Source: Hydractinia symbiolongicarpus (Eukaryota; Cnidaria; Hydrozoa; Anthoathecata; Hydractiniidae). Taken from it: a stretch of DNA of 64,000 nt. Position 1 is the first letter of the stretch, and each line of letters opens with the position of its first letter. Made by a program: the position numbers and the translations under genes. The DNA is taken from the NCBI RefSeq assembly GCF_029227915.1, contig NC_079888.1, positions 13,811,001 through 13,875,000 on the forward strand, in the 5' to 3' direction. This document shows, piece after piece, positions 52,981-62,634 of this stretch. The notes under the pieces were generated by a model. That model was given only the letters and a program-made list of their open reading frames with translations. It was not told the origin of the DNA and did not search any database.

Positions 52981-53196
52981 GCTTCACTAATCTTAATTAA
53001 CTTTCCTTTGACGTCAATACTATTTTAACGGTAAAGTTTGGTAAATTACAGAACAATTTTATAGGCGATGTTTTATAGAACTTGTTAAAGAAAATTGTTT
53101 TATCTTTTGAGTTATGATACTCCATTCCTGACCAAAGCGTATCACAAAACAAATCAATGTGGTCGAAAAGGAATATGACTCACTGTGTGAAGGAAT

Positions 53197-53310
53197 ATGA
53201 CAACATGTGCAGGTTGTGTCACTGCTTACAACCAAAATAGGGAAACAGAAGATTGGGTGAAGTGTTCAGTTTGCCTTCAATGGTTTCACGAGTCATGTTT
53301 TAGAAAATAG
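53197..53310 (+). other. PHD-finger-like mini-ORF, likely transposon debris
   Basis: 37 codons from ATG at 53197: Cys pair 'CAGC', then 'DWVKCSVCLQWFHESCF' with the C-x2-C and W-F-H-E-x-C ligands of a PHD-type finger, then a stop. Such fingers sit at the ends of many transposase ORFs. Too short to be a whole gene; may be an exon or remnant. Confidence 0.4.
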
Positions 53311-54071
53311 GATTTTTTTTATTAGATAATCATTTATTTTTGATATTTCAGTAAATCTCTCGAATGGACACATTCATATTTTAGTCAAGCATATAGTTTC
53401 TTTGTACGTTATTTTTATCAAGTTCAATCCATTCTATGTAAGAGTCTAAATCCTTAGGTTTTGAATACCTATTCGTTCTTGGCCATACTATTAATATTAT
53501 CCTTTAAGATTACTTTCGAAAAAGACGTATTTTGAACCAATAAGTCTGTTGGAAGGACAGATTCATTTTCGATGAATTTAAAGAAAAGTGTAAAACTAAT
53601 ACATTAGCTGCTTCGAACTTTGAAATCTAGTCATGGTCAGTTAGGGTATTCAAGTAAAAGAGTTTGTTATTTTTCAATGATTGAATTTTTTGTATCAGAA
53701 GTGTCCATTCGACAGATCCATCCGACAGATTGATTCCATTTATACTTCTGATCATTAGTTTTGCTCATTTATCCATACGTAAAATAATTATTTATTAAAT
53801 TGTTCCAGATATAATAAGATAGCTTAAAAAACCTAATTAGTTATTTCTTTCACCTCCATTTCGATAGAAACGAAGATGTTTGAAATTAAAAAATGAGAAT
53901 CCATCCGACAGCAAAACTTATTTGTCCTCACACAGAATAATAAATGTCATTAGCTTTTTATCAACATGTTTTTTGAAAGTAGAAAATAGACCTTATAACT
54001 GGTTAACATTTAAACACCAGTACTGTTAATCAATTTTTAACTGTCACTTTCCAAAGTATCGATTGTCCATT
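53311..54071. other. host intergenic DNA, no feature seen
   Basis: AT-rich, with no supported feature. Confidence 0.5.
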
Positions 54072-54515
54072 CTACAGAAAACCTATTTCAAAATATGCTC
54101 TAGTGTTGCGAGTACCGGTTGCACGTACAGCAAGCAACATGAGGTATCCTATTATGCCAACCTGGTTCACCTCTTGAAAAAAAAGAGGATACACCATTTG
54201 CTCCAAGTTTGCAGACATTGTGTAAATATTCTGTAAATCACCTCCACGCGGATAGATAACAACATCCCTGTTTCCAGGAGGTGCTCCATCTTTCCCAACA
54301 AATACTGCCGCAACTTTATCATGATGTGGCAAGTTGTAGCGCCTTCGGTCATTGCCAACTCTCAGGTACATACGTACTTCAGATGGAGCACGATTTTGTG
54401 CTGCTGCTTGATTAAATTCTTCAGCTTCAGCTTCAGCAATGTACCTAAAGGCAGCAGCAAACGGGCTTACTCTGTCCACGACATCTTGAATAGTTTGCAT
54501 CACATCTTCACGACA
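54072..54515 (-). pseudogene. Helitron Rep/helicase fragment
   Basis: The minus-strand frame reads 'RRYNLPHHDKVAAVFVGKDG', 'NRDVVIYPRGGDLQ' and 'MVYPLFF', the block that precedes the HUH/Rep domain in Helitron proteins. The sequence after 'YPLFF' has slipped frame at a run of A. Only about 140 residues are present of a protein that is normally over 1000. Dead fragment. Confidence 0.65.
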
Positions 54516-54771
54516 GTCATTATTTCATGGCGTGCCTTCTTTCGTTAAGTGCCCTACCTGCTTCATAAATATAAAGTTGGTTAAAAACAGGGGTTTAGTA
54601 GTAGTAAGGAGTGAATATACCCAGTTTTTATAAATACAGTCGACGACCAAGGGAAATTCCCTAAATATTAGTACCAACACATAATAATATATACCAGAAA
54701 TATATGACGTCATCATCACATGCGCAATAGCATATATAATATATATGCTGACATCAACAAAATTACAATTG
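54516..54771. other. host DNA up to element C
   Basis: AT-rich with 'atatat' patches; ends at the composition change at 54771/54772. No gene. Confidence 0.5.
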
Positions 54772-54847
54772 AGTAGGGGGGATTCCAATGCACAAACTAT
54801 GACCACACCAAAAATTTTACTGATGGATCTTAGTGTATAATAATAAG

Positions 54848-55096
54848 ATGTCCATTAATGATCATCTCATAACGCGTGATCGAATAGTTCGTGCTAATTC
54901 ATGGACACTAATGTTTGTACCCGATCATTTAAAGACACAGGAAATGTGTACTGCCGTAGTTCGTGAACATCCCTGGACACTAATGTTAGTACCCGATCAT
55001 TTAAAGACACAAGAAATGTGTAACTGAGCAGTTCGCGAATATCCTAAGATCATTGAATATGTTCCAGATCGTTTCAGAGCCATGGTTAGCCTTTAA
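54848..55096 (+). pseudogene. short PDxxKTQxMC repeat gene with in-frame stop
   Basis: ATG at 54848, 76 bp from the element end. Two units 'LMFVPDHLKTQEMC' and 'LMLVPDHLKTQEMC', then an in-frame TGA at about 55025, then a third diverged unit to a stop at 55094-55096. Same family as 33840-34423 in element A but with fewer units. The two complete units are almost identical at DNA level (about 54901-54960 and 54970-55020), so they were copied recently. Confidence 0.65.
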
Positions 55097-55102
55097 AAAT
55101 AA

Positions 55103-55264
55103 ATGACTGAGTATTGCAATGAATGTGGGATTGATCTTGATAAATATGATAGATGTGAGAAGTGTGGACGGAGGCTAATCATAAAAGGAAGGATGCTGTG
55201 CTGGCAGCACTATATGATGTATATAACGTATAATGGAGGTTACTGTGACTGTAAAAATCCTTAG
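55103..55264 (+). CDS. small zinc-ribbon protein
   Basis: 53 residues from ATG at 55103. Cys5, Cys8, Cys18 and Cys21 form a compact zinc ribbon ('YCNECGIDLDKYDRCEKCGR'), followed by 'GRMLCWQHYMMYITYNGG' and a last Cys pair (48, 50). Ortholog of 33410-33616 in A. Open. Nothing like it is found in element B, so it marks the A/C lineage. Role unknown. Confidence 0.68.
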   Translation: MTEYCNECGIDLDKYDRCEKCGRRLIIKGRMLCWQHYMMYITYNGGYCDCKNP

Positions 55265-55288
55265 TTGGAGTCCAATTTCCATAAATAA

Positions 55289-55829
55289 ATGTTCAAATTT
55301 TATGGAAATAATATTGAAATCAGGGATTTGTGCAGAAAAACAACTATACTAAACATCGAGGAGGTTCAAATTGAGAAAATTGTTCTAAGCGAACAAAGGC
55401 AAGGATGAGCGATTTGTGATCGGTTATAAACATGGCAGCAAGATATCGTCACTATTGATCAAAACGCCAAAGGGGGTGTATTCAAACGGTGCATCCAGAT
55501 ACGATGATGGATCTTCCCTTACCATGTTATTTGATATGCATCAACATCCTGAATGGTTGGAAAAGTATAAATGTATCCTGGCTAGGATACAGTTATATGG
55601 TAGTGAGTTCACGACCTCATCAGTGAAGAATGGTAGATACCTGAACACAAAAATTAAAGAATGGGATGTGGAGGTGACAACTGATTTTTACGACGCCCAA
55701 GTACCACTGAAGCAGTCGTGTAAATGCAGATGCGTCATCAAGGTTTCCAGTATTTATCGACAGGGATCTAAAAATTATCCGCAGGTCCTTTTGGAGAGTG
55801 TAAATATAAGCCTATTCAACAACCCTTAA
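55289..55829 (+). pseudogene. candidate ssDNA-binding protein, one frameshift
   Basis: ATG at 55289. The first 39 codons end at a stop near 55408; the remainder is open in another frame from about 55405 ('RFVIGYKHGSKISSLLIKTP') to 55829, so there is a single frame change. The C-terminal block 'CRCVIKVSSIYRQGSKNYPQ' matches element A. An OB-fold-type ssDNA-binding role is suggested only by the arrangement of short strands and the 'LLIKTPKG' motif. A structural prediction would settle it. Confidence 0.45.
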
Positions 55830-55930
55830 GAACACGACATCTTATTGATTCAGATGACGACGAAGAATCATTCCTCGTAGTTTAAAACTCGATAGATTTT
55901 TGTATATTAATGTTGTATACAAAATAAACA

Positions 55931-56206
55931 ATGAATGATTTGAAAAGAGAAGCAAGAGAGGTGGGTATCCGCGGATACTCCACTATGAAGAAGGCTGAAA
56001 TTATATCCGCGATCCATACGATAAAATATACTGATACTGCAACGCAGACCCTCGGCCCTCATTGTTAAAAATGCCTAGAAATCACATCTATGAAGATTTT
56101 AGAGGAATACATAAGAGGCCTCGAAGCAAAACAGAAACGGACAATAATATATGACGGAGATTTCATGGTTGACGCTAGTACCGGTGAAGTTATGGGTATC
56201 GTCTAA
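55931..56206 (+). pseudogene. SAP-like small protein with in-frame stop
   Basis: ATG at 55931 gives 45 residues with a SAP-like helix pair ('DLKREAREVGIRGYSTMKKA' then 'EIISAI'), then TAA at 56066-56068. The same frame continues as 'MKILEEYIRGLEAKQKRTII' to the TAA at 56204-56206. It may be one gene with a nonsense mutation or two short genes. The final stop lies inside the hairpin 56202-56227. Confidence 0.5.
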
Positions 56207-56227
56207 TTTGTTAATGAACAAATTAGA
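56202..56227. terminator. candidate 3'-end hairpin between convergent genes
   Basis: TCTAATTTGTT-AATG-AACAAATTAGA, a perfect 11-bp stem. It contains the plus-strand stop codon and ends 24 bp before the minus-strand stop at 56251. Confidence 0.66.
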
Positions 56228-56250
56228 TTATGAATATTTAGGCGGATCAT

Positions 56251-56895
56251 TTAGGTAGCGCTTGCATATTGCGCAGACTGCAAGTTTTTTAACAACTCAG
56301 CCCTCGCCTCGTCGCGACCTTGCGCGACTAATTGCTGCCTTTCTTGTTGATTTATCGTCTCCACGATCTTCTTCGTACGTTGTCGAATCTGCTCCTTCAG
56401 CAGCATATATTTTTGTTTCTCTTGGTTTATTAGTGAAAATTCATAATCACTTATCACTCCATTCTCGATAGCTTTTGTTATCAAATCAACGATGGAGTTC
56501 AGCTTAGTTTCCGCTAATAATCTTATACTATCATGTTTTTTGCGTTTATAATTCATCTTTTTCCCACCTTGTTTTAAGGCAGACTGCCCCAATCCAACGG
56601 CAATGCTGATCCAACCCATTGCTACGGCGAGTGGTACACCGATACCCGAGAGCATGCTTGCAATACCAACACCGCTCGTGATCACACTTATGGCGAGCAA
56701 TCCGTGGTCCATATAATGGATCCAGGTACCATGCATTCCAAATTTTTTCGACAGCTTTTCACGTTGTTTAACTTCATTTCGTAGGTATATTTCGATCTCT
56801 TCGATTTTCTTCAGCCGATATACCTGACTTTCATCAGGCTCCTGATTAGGTGCACTCGGTGGTAAGTTCGGGTATAGCTTTGTAATATCATTCAT
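56251..56895 (-). CDS. membrane protein of the YPxLP family, intact
   Basis: 214 residues, ATG at 56895, directly after the stop of the penton-like gene (TAAATG). N-terminal 'MNDITKLYPNLPPSAP', a charged helix, two hydrophobic segments at about 68-105 ('GLLAISVITSGVGIASMLSG', 'MGWISIAVGLGQSAL'), then a long helical tail with 'DYEFSLINQEKQKYMLLKEQ'. The homolog in A is the gene that element B interrupted; B has two smaller relatives. Function unknown; membrane association is clear. Confidence 0.78.
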   Translation of the reverse strand: MNDITKLYPNLPPSAPNQEPDESQVYRLKKIEEIEIYLRNEVKQREKLSKKFGMHGTWIHYMDHGLLAISVITSGVGIASMLSGIGVPLAVAMGWISIAVGLGQSALKQGGKKMNYKRKKHDSIRLLAETKLNSIVDLITKAIENGVISDYEFSLINQEKQKYMLLKEQIRQRTKKIVETINQQERQQLVAQGRDEARAELLKNLQSAQYASAT

Positions 56896-57572
56896 TTATT
56901 CTATCAGTAAGTGCATGTTAATTCCAACAAACGAAACGTTCTTATCGTGGTGATACTCGTCCGTGAGCATAAACTCGAGCCTATCCGTTGAGCTTTTAAG
57001 GGGAAGGTAAACCGGATAATTAAAATTCCACGTGAGTATATCGCCCTAGGCACTTAGCTCTTTGATGGGAAGCATGGCAAGAATCTTGCCAAATATTTTT
57101 TTCCGTTAAGCAGGCAATCATCCTCGTCTAATTAAGGGCAAACAAGTCTCAGCCGCTGGTATACATCAGTTTTATAAAATGAATCATAGTCACCCTTCAT
57201 ATAGTATTTTTTACTAGGATCGTAGGGTAGACCCAAGAGCTCTTGCAGTTGTCGATGAATCACCACCGTGTACCCATCATTGACACGGAGCCTGCAAAGT
57301 CCATTTTTCAAGACAAACAGCTTAATTTTATCCCCTGCCTGACTGTTGACGATACTCGCTAAATTTTCTATCTTGTACAACCCATTCATTATTGCAATTC
57401 GAGTAACCATCAGATCAGGTCCTACCTTACGGATGGTAAAATCGCAGTCTTGGTAGAGGTTCAACCATGTAGGTGGAATGCTACTTGACTTCAGGGCGAT
57501 CCTCGTGTCCTGCCCTAGGTAGTCCTCAAATATTGTAGGTTTTTCGATATCAGTGACATACAGTTGCTTCAT
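56896..57572 (-). pseudogene. candidate penton / minor capsid protein, broken at 3' half
   Basis: ATG at 57572; open for 146 codons ('MKQLYVTDIEKPTIFEDYL', 'TIRKVG', 'LGLPYDPSKKYYMKGDYDSF') to a stop at about 57132. Beyond that, homology to element A continues in broken frames ('GDILTWNFNYPVYLPLK', 'LEFMLTDEYHHDKNVSF') to 56896. Start is 19 bp from the divergent start at 57592. Penton assignment as for 15842-16514. Confidence 0.5.
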
Positions 57573-57591
57573 GTTTCTATTAAAGAAAACA

Positions 57592-58710
57592 ATGGATATT
57601 TATGAGTATTCCCCGAAAGTAAAATATACCCCCAATCATGGGCGATACCTGGAACAGCTAAAGGGCTCGGATCTCATAGAGCAGGATGTCGTTATAGATG
57701 CCAAAGGGTCATCATTTAAAATAAGGTTTCCTGATATCTTTGTGGACTATGTTTTCCATAGTAATCCTCAGGTTGATAGATGGGCAACATACCCTTTCAG
57801 CCTCTGGTCTACGCAGCTGAATTTTGTTGCTTACTGCACGACATCGGCATGTGGCATCAGCATGCAACATCCAACGTCTCCATTGCCCCTTGTGCGTGCC
57901 GTGTATCGATTTCATGTATACTTCCAGATCCGGAAGATCCTAGAGGAACTCGAGGTACCATTGCCTGGCTCCTCCCGCTTCAATTCAACAAACAATATGT
58001 TAAACATGGAAAAATTTAGACACCTGGCCCGTGAATTTGGTGTATCTCCAAATGAGCAAGAATGGAAAAATGAGAGTATTTTCAGTTCGTGGCAAGCCAA
58101 ACGTAAAGATTTTCCTGGTAGCGGGCCTTCATATTTTAATGAAAATTCATGGAGTAGGTGGATAATTGAAAATAGTCAGGGTCTTACACGTATTGGCATT
58201 GAAAAGTTATCGCAAAGTGTACGATGCTACGCGTATTTGATTTTGGAGTCCCAAGCCAATGCGCGATCAGGAATTATTGGTAATCAAGGCAGTTCCATTG
58301 ATGCCCAACGGCTTTACTTGACGACCTTTGAACAGCTGGTGATTAGACCTACAAATACAGGTAGAGAGATTGCGGAGTTTGAGAATGTACTCAGATATGC
58401 GAGATACAAGGTAGACTTTTCGGCTGCATACGGGGTTTACATGATCCCAAGCGATATGTCACTGAGGATCGGAAATGTGGCTGGATTTAACAACAAGATC
58501 CTGATCAGTCAGGACCATTTCAAGATTGGTATCAATCCCAATATTAACGCTCCGCATGCTGTTGCCAATCCCATAGCAAGGAAGCAGGTACATGATATAC
58601 CCCTCCCTCCACCATCCTCCGAGGAAGCTGCTGTTCACGAGGATACCAAAGCCATGCTGGTTACGATAGGAGTAGGACTTATCCTCGCATTTATCTGGAT
58701 GAAGAAATAG
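57592..58710 (+). CDS. conserved capsid-module protein with C-terminal anchor
   Basis: 372 residues from ATG at 57592, open. Shares with B 'LWSTQLNFVAYCTTSACGIS', 'VYRFHVYFQIRKI', 'SWSRWIIENSQG', 'SVRCYAYLILESQANARSG', 'GVYMIPSDMSLRIG', 'NNKILIS'. It ends with a Pro/Ser linker, acidic residues and one membrane helix ('AMLVTIGVGLILAFIWMKK'). It is one of the few intact genes of C. A 13-bp-stem hairpin begins at the base after the stop. Confidence 0.8.
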   Translation: MDIYEYSPKVKYTPNHGRYLEQLKGSDLIEQDVVIDAKGSSFKIRFPDIFVDYVFHSNPQVDRWATYPFSLWSTQLNFVAYCTTSACGISMQHPTSPLPLVRAVYRFHVYFQIRKILEELEVPLPGSSRFNSTNNMLNMEKFRHLAREFGVSPNEQEWKNESIFSSWQAKRKDFPGSGPSYFNENSWSRWIIENSQGLTRIGIEKLSQSVRCYAYLILESQANARSGIIGNQGSSIDAQRLYLTTFEQLVIRPTNTGREIAEFENVLRYARYKVDFSAAYGVYMIPSDMSLRIGNVAGFNNKILISQDHFKIGINPNINAPHAVANPIARKQVHDIPLPPPSSEEAAVHEDTKAMLVTIGVGLILAFIWMKK

Positions 58711-58738
58711 GTCTAATGTGTTGAACAACACACTAGAC
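58711..58738. terminator. candidate 3'-end hairpin between convergent genes
   Basis: GTCTAATGTGTTG-AA-CAACACACTAGAC, a 13-bp stem with one mismatch. It starts immediately after the plus-strand stop (58708-58710) and ends 3 bp before the minus-strand stop (58742). Confidence 0.7.
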
Positions 58739-58741
58739 TCT

Positions 58742-59368
58742 TCATCGATTCTTACTCCTCCTGTTACTTACATAGGCAACGACGATACCCACACCAGCAG
58801 CCAAAGCCATATACAAGTGCTTCGCTACATATTCGACAACCTTCGCTGCAACTCTGAAAAAGAACGACACCACAGTGCCAATGATCCCTGGTAGCGCAGC
58901 ACCTGCTTTACCTGCTAGGTACTTCAAAAATCTCCCGAGTCTTTCAAGCTGTTTCCGCACAAACCCCTTGTCATTGGCACTTCCTCCTGTACTTCCTACG
59001 CCGTTTGTGCTTCCTCCAGGGACAGCGAGCACGATGGTGGAAACCAGTAGACCAACAGCAGAAATAACGCTCGCGATAGTCAAGCCTTGTTCCTTGAACA
59101 AGATCTTGAGCTTTTCGACCAAGGTTTTATCATCCGTAGCGATTTTCATCAGAGTCTCTTTGAGAATCTTCAGCTGGCTCTGAATCTCGGAGGAAAATAC
59201 GCCGTGTTGCTCTCGTAGGGCTTTTTTCTCATCCCGCAGTTTCTTTAACTCTTCTCTAGCCAAGGATATATTCCCGTCCTCAATCTTTATCTGTTCCTTG
59301 GTTATACCAGGCGTCTTCTTCTTTCTCTCGAGCCTCTCCGCAAGAGGCAGCGAGTTAAAGTGAGCCAC
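58742..59368 (-). pseudogene. coiled-coil membrane protein, N-terminal half missing
   Basis: The open frame contains the coiled coil, 'KLKILFKEQGLTIASVISAV', a membrane segment, a Gly/Ser linker, 'KQLERLGRFLKYLAGKAG' and two terminal membrane segments. Compared with B (418 residues), about 200 N-terminal residues are lost. At about 59340-59368 the sequence passes directly into the truncated, divergent capsid gene. The apparent start Met is therefore fortuitous. A deletion removed the 5' ends of both divergent genes and the promoter between them. Confidence 0.78.
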
Positions 59369-60550
59369 GTACCGTCTACGATTGATCAGAATGAGGATCT
59401 CTATGTGGAGATCCCAAACATGGTTCGGGATGATGTTATATTTACTGGGTGTATCAGGCTCCTGTTTGACCTCAAGCTACAAGGGACTAATACGAAGCGT
59501 ACAATCGTTAGTAATATTGGGAAGGCCCTGGTGCGTGACCTACGTATTACTTTGAATGGGAATGAGGTCCAGCATATTGCGGATTATAATGTATTCAGTG
59601 TTTACCGTGATCTCTGGATTTCGAAATTTAATAGGGAGAACAATCTGATTTTGGAGGGAATCAATCCAAATGACGGGACAATTTGCGCTTTACAGGTAAA
59701 AGCGTCTGACCATGTAGAAACAAATGAGGAGCGTGCTATAGCCGCAGCGTACGGAAACACCTTTTGTGTTCCGTTGGGGAAAATGTTCAAGTTGACGAGA
59801 GATCTCCCGTTTTATCAAAATGGACTCCACGTTAGTCTACAGTTCGTTCTACATTTCGCTTCATACGATTTAGTCATCAAGGATGCCGGTACACCAGCCG
59901 CGGGCCCAACCACAGCCAAGGAAGCTGACGCTACATACAAAATCTCTAACATTTTGCTCGAGTTTGAAAAATTAGTAAATGAGGATCTGGCGAGCGCTAT
60001 GATGTCGCGATACAGCCGCCTCGCCCTACCATTCGAACGAGTATTGAGCAGTAAAGTGGTGACTATGAAGAAAAGTAATGCATCCTACAATCTCCAAGTC
60101 GATACCCCTGCTTAATCCTTGGTGGGTATATTACTACTATTCGTCGATCCTGAAGTATCCAAAGCTTATGTGGGTGTCAATGAGCAATTCTACAATCCCA
60201 AAATCGAGAAGATTTCTGTCACGGTGGAGGGTGAGCCCAATAAGCTGTATTCACATGCTATGCTCCTTCGAGATCATTTGCAGCAGATCGTTGAATTATT
60301 TGGATGCCATGATAGTGAAGTGACCATAGGTCAATTTTTCACCGAGCGCTATGCGCTATTCATTGATTTCAGGGCAACACCTGATCGGGGCCTACATGGT
60401 AGTGGGCGGCCTCTGCAAAGGTTATCGGACGGTATAACCCTGCAAATGACGAAAAAAGCGGATGGCAATGGAGATATTAGGTGCTACGTCTTCCTTATCC
60501 AAGACGCGCAATTAAACATCCTGGATGGCAGGTTCCACAGTGTAGAGTAA
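59330..60550 (+). pseudogene. MCP: major capsid protein, 5'-truncated and with one stop
   Basis: Begins within the conserved 'RVKVSHVPSTIDQNEDLYVE' block, so about 25 N-terminal residues are missing. The frame is then open to TAA at 60113-60115 and continues unshifted to the stop at 60550. Landmarks: 'FSVYRDLWISKFNRENNL', 'AAYGNTFCVPLGKMFKL', 'DATYKISNILLEFEK', 'FYNPKIEKISVTVEGEP', 'GSGRPLQRLSDGITLQM', 'DAQLNILDGRFHSV'. Apart from the truncation and one stop the gene is preserved. It lies upstream of the 'NALAF' gene, without the HNH genes found here in A. Confidence 0.82.
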
Positions 60551-60596
60551 TAAGAGATCAAAACTTGATTTTTTAGGCCTTGGGTCTACAAAATAG

Positions 60597-60995
60597 ATAG
60601 CAACTATAGCAGTTCTTGCTGGAGGAGCATTGATCAATGCTCTGGCTTTCAGTGAGTCAAGTTTTTTATTCAGCAAGCTCAGTGGGCATGGTGAGGAAGA
60701 AAGAAAACGTCATGATTTAGCGGTTGAAAAGCTTCAAGCTGCCCAAGCCCAATGGGTAAGGGATAGGCAAGCGAAGATTGATGCATACAATAAGGGAAGG
60801 GAGGCACAAAGGCAAGCTGGGGAGAGTCTCAAGGAGCTCGACGAGGGAATGCGGGAGTATTTAATTGCAACCATAGAGAAGGCCCTAAAGCTCTCAGATT
60901 TTTAGCCACCTAGCAAAGGCAAAAAAGACGGTGAATTCGCTTTTATAATGGGATCGTTGGCTTTGCTCGGCCTTGCGGCTTACAAATGGGCATAG
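60597..60995 (+). pseudogene. 'NALAF' small protein, start codon lost
   Basis: The 132-codon frame aligns end to end with 10150-10548 of element A ('ATIAVLAGGALINALAFSES', 'ERKRHDLAVEKLQAAQAQW', 'LALLGLAAYKWA'). The first codon is ATA instead of ATG and there is an in-frame TAG at 60903-60905. It lies 28 bp upstream of the integrase, as in A. Confidence 0.75.
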
Positions 60996-61023
60996 ATATA
61001 TGTTTTTCGGCATCTAATAAAAG

Positions 61024-62029
61024 ATGTCGAAAACAAAAGCACATATCATTACCGGGGAGGAAGCTGAAAAGCTAATTCAAATCTACTATTCCCCATAAAA
61101 TCTCTGAACTAGACGGAAAGCGATCAAACTGCTCGCTGAAAACTCTGCCCTCTCAAAAAAGAGAGTTATGCACTGGCTGAGTCGTCAGTTGCTCTGGCTC
61201 AGGCATATTCGAGGGCCAAAACGTATCAATTACCCTCATTTCACCATAGCGAGACCCAATGAGATGCACCAGTTTGATCTCTTGTACATGCCCCCATGAC
61301 AATCTGAATGGAAACACTTATAAATCATCCTCACAGACATTGACGTGGCATCTCGCTACAACGTGGCGAGGCCATTACGTACCCAGAAAGCCAGTGAAGT
61401 AGCCGACATGCTGAAGGACATATACAAAGCCGGCCCACTCCGCTTTCCGAAGACTTTCCAATGCGACAACGGTAGTGAATTCAAATCAGATGTGACGAAG
61501 CTGCTTGAAAGCAAAAGTGTCGGGTCAAGCGGTCACCATACCATACAAGTATCACCATACTTTCACAGCGTTCGTGGAGTCTTACAACAAAGTACTCGCC
61601 GAGAGATTGTTCAAATCTCAGGATGCGCAAGAGCTTGCATCTGACAAAAAAAAGGTCAAACACCTATATACAATCGTCAAGAGTTTGAACAATTCCAAGA
61701 CAGATATGATTGGTATGAAACCAATCAAGGCTATAAAGCTCGAGGAGGTCCTTGCAAAAAATGAGAAGCGCACGGAGGAAAAGCCTCTACCACAAGACGG
61801 GGTCTATTTGTACTTGCTGCAGCCTGGGGAAGAACATGGGGATTAAAAAAAAAAACGCGCGACTGATGCCTTTTGGTCGAAGCGTACGTACAGGCTGGAT
61901 CGTATCGTGACAGGTACCTGTCTCCTATACTATCTCGATGGAGGTCGCAATCGGAGTTTCGTGTCAGAGGAATTGCTACTGGTCCCCGAAGATGTTGAAA
62001 TACCTCCCGAGCATGTGAAAGATTGGTAG
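61024..62029 (+). pseudogene. INT: rve integrase, multiply broken
   Basis: ATG at 61024. Two stops within the first 36 codons (about 61099 and 61108), frame changes near 61298, 61325 and 61510-61550, and a run of 11 A at about 61847-61857. The conserved core remains readable in pieces: 'MHQFDLLYMP', 'FQCDNGSEFKSDVTKLLESK' (the normal Asp that A has lost), 'YHHTFTAFVESYNKVLAERL', 'PLPQDGVYLYLLQPGEEHG'. Closest to element A's integrase. Inactive. Confidence 0.88.
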
Positions 62030-62041
62030 GGCTATTTAACA

Positions 62042-62064
62042 GGTTCCCTCGTAGCGGGGGAACC
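62042..62064 (+). terminator. candidate 3'-end hairpin after integrase
   Basis: GGTTCCCTCG-TAG-CGGGGGAACC, a 10-bp stem including one G-T pair, 13 bp after the integrase stop. First of two adjacent hairpins. Confidence 0.6.
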
Positions 62065-62077
62065 ACTCAGTTGATAC

Positions 62078-62104
62078 TTAATGTGAACCAATGGTTCACA
62101 TTAA
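62078..62104 (-). terminator. candidate 3'-end hairpin for the opposing gene
   Basis: TTAATGTGAACC-AAT-GGTTCACATTAA, a perfect 12-bp stem, 22 bp beyond the stop of the minus-strand gene (62126). With 62042-62064 it gives each convergent transcript its own hairpin. Confidence 0.66.
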
Positions 62105-62125
62105 TACCTACCGAGCAAGATCCCT

Positions 62126-62563
62126 TTAATCATCAATAGGGTGAAGTCGTGTATAATCAGAAGGATGTAGTGTATAAAATGGATAACCATAGACTATACC
62201 TTTAATAAAATGTGGCTCGTTATCAATGCCATCGATATCGACTAAGCGCCTATCCTCAATTTGAATTTTTAATATCTAACCAATTTTCTCCAAGTCTGCC
62301 AGATCCGAGAGCTTTAGGTCCTTATCCTTTATGATTTCATAGCAAATTACCCCCAACTCGTTAACGTTCGCTGATACAATATGCAGACACCCTGCGATCC
62401 TCAATATCGTATTCGAGCACTTCATCCTCCTCCTCACACGCACTCTATCTAAAAGCTCATCATCATCCGGGTGTATAAACCCCTCCCAGTAGTAGCCATT
62501 TCGATAAAATTCTCCAAACACTGTGAACAATAACCGGTAGTGGAACCTGCATTGATACAGCAT
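62126..62563 (-). pseudogene. conserved acidic protein, one in-frame stop
   Basis: A 146-codon frame from ATG at 62563 to the stop at 62126-62128, broken by a stop at 62276-62278. Blocks shared with 8636-9147: 'YYWEGFIHPDDDELLDRV', 'CYEIIKDKDLKLSDLADLE', 'EDRRLVDID', 'FIKGIVYGYPFYTLHPSDY'. The N-terminal part ('CRFHYRLLFTVFGEFYRNG') is only known from this copy. No function recognised. Confidence 0.6.
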
Positions 62564-62634
62564 CGCAGAACCGGTCCCGTCACATTATGATACTTTGTAA
62601 ATTGCTGACTCTGTACGTACTTTTCCATTTTTCT

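Noticed and set aside
62071-62110. Palindrome as a transcription-factor or origin site
   Set aside because: It fits better as one of the series of 3'-end hairpins because of its position between two convergent stops; an additional role cannot be excluded.
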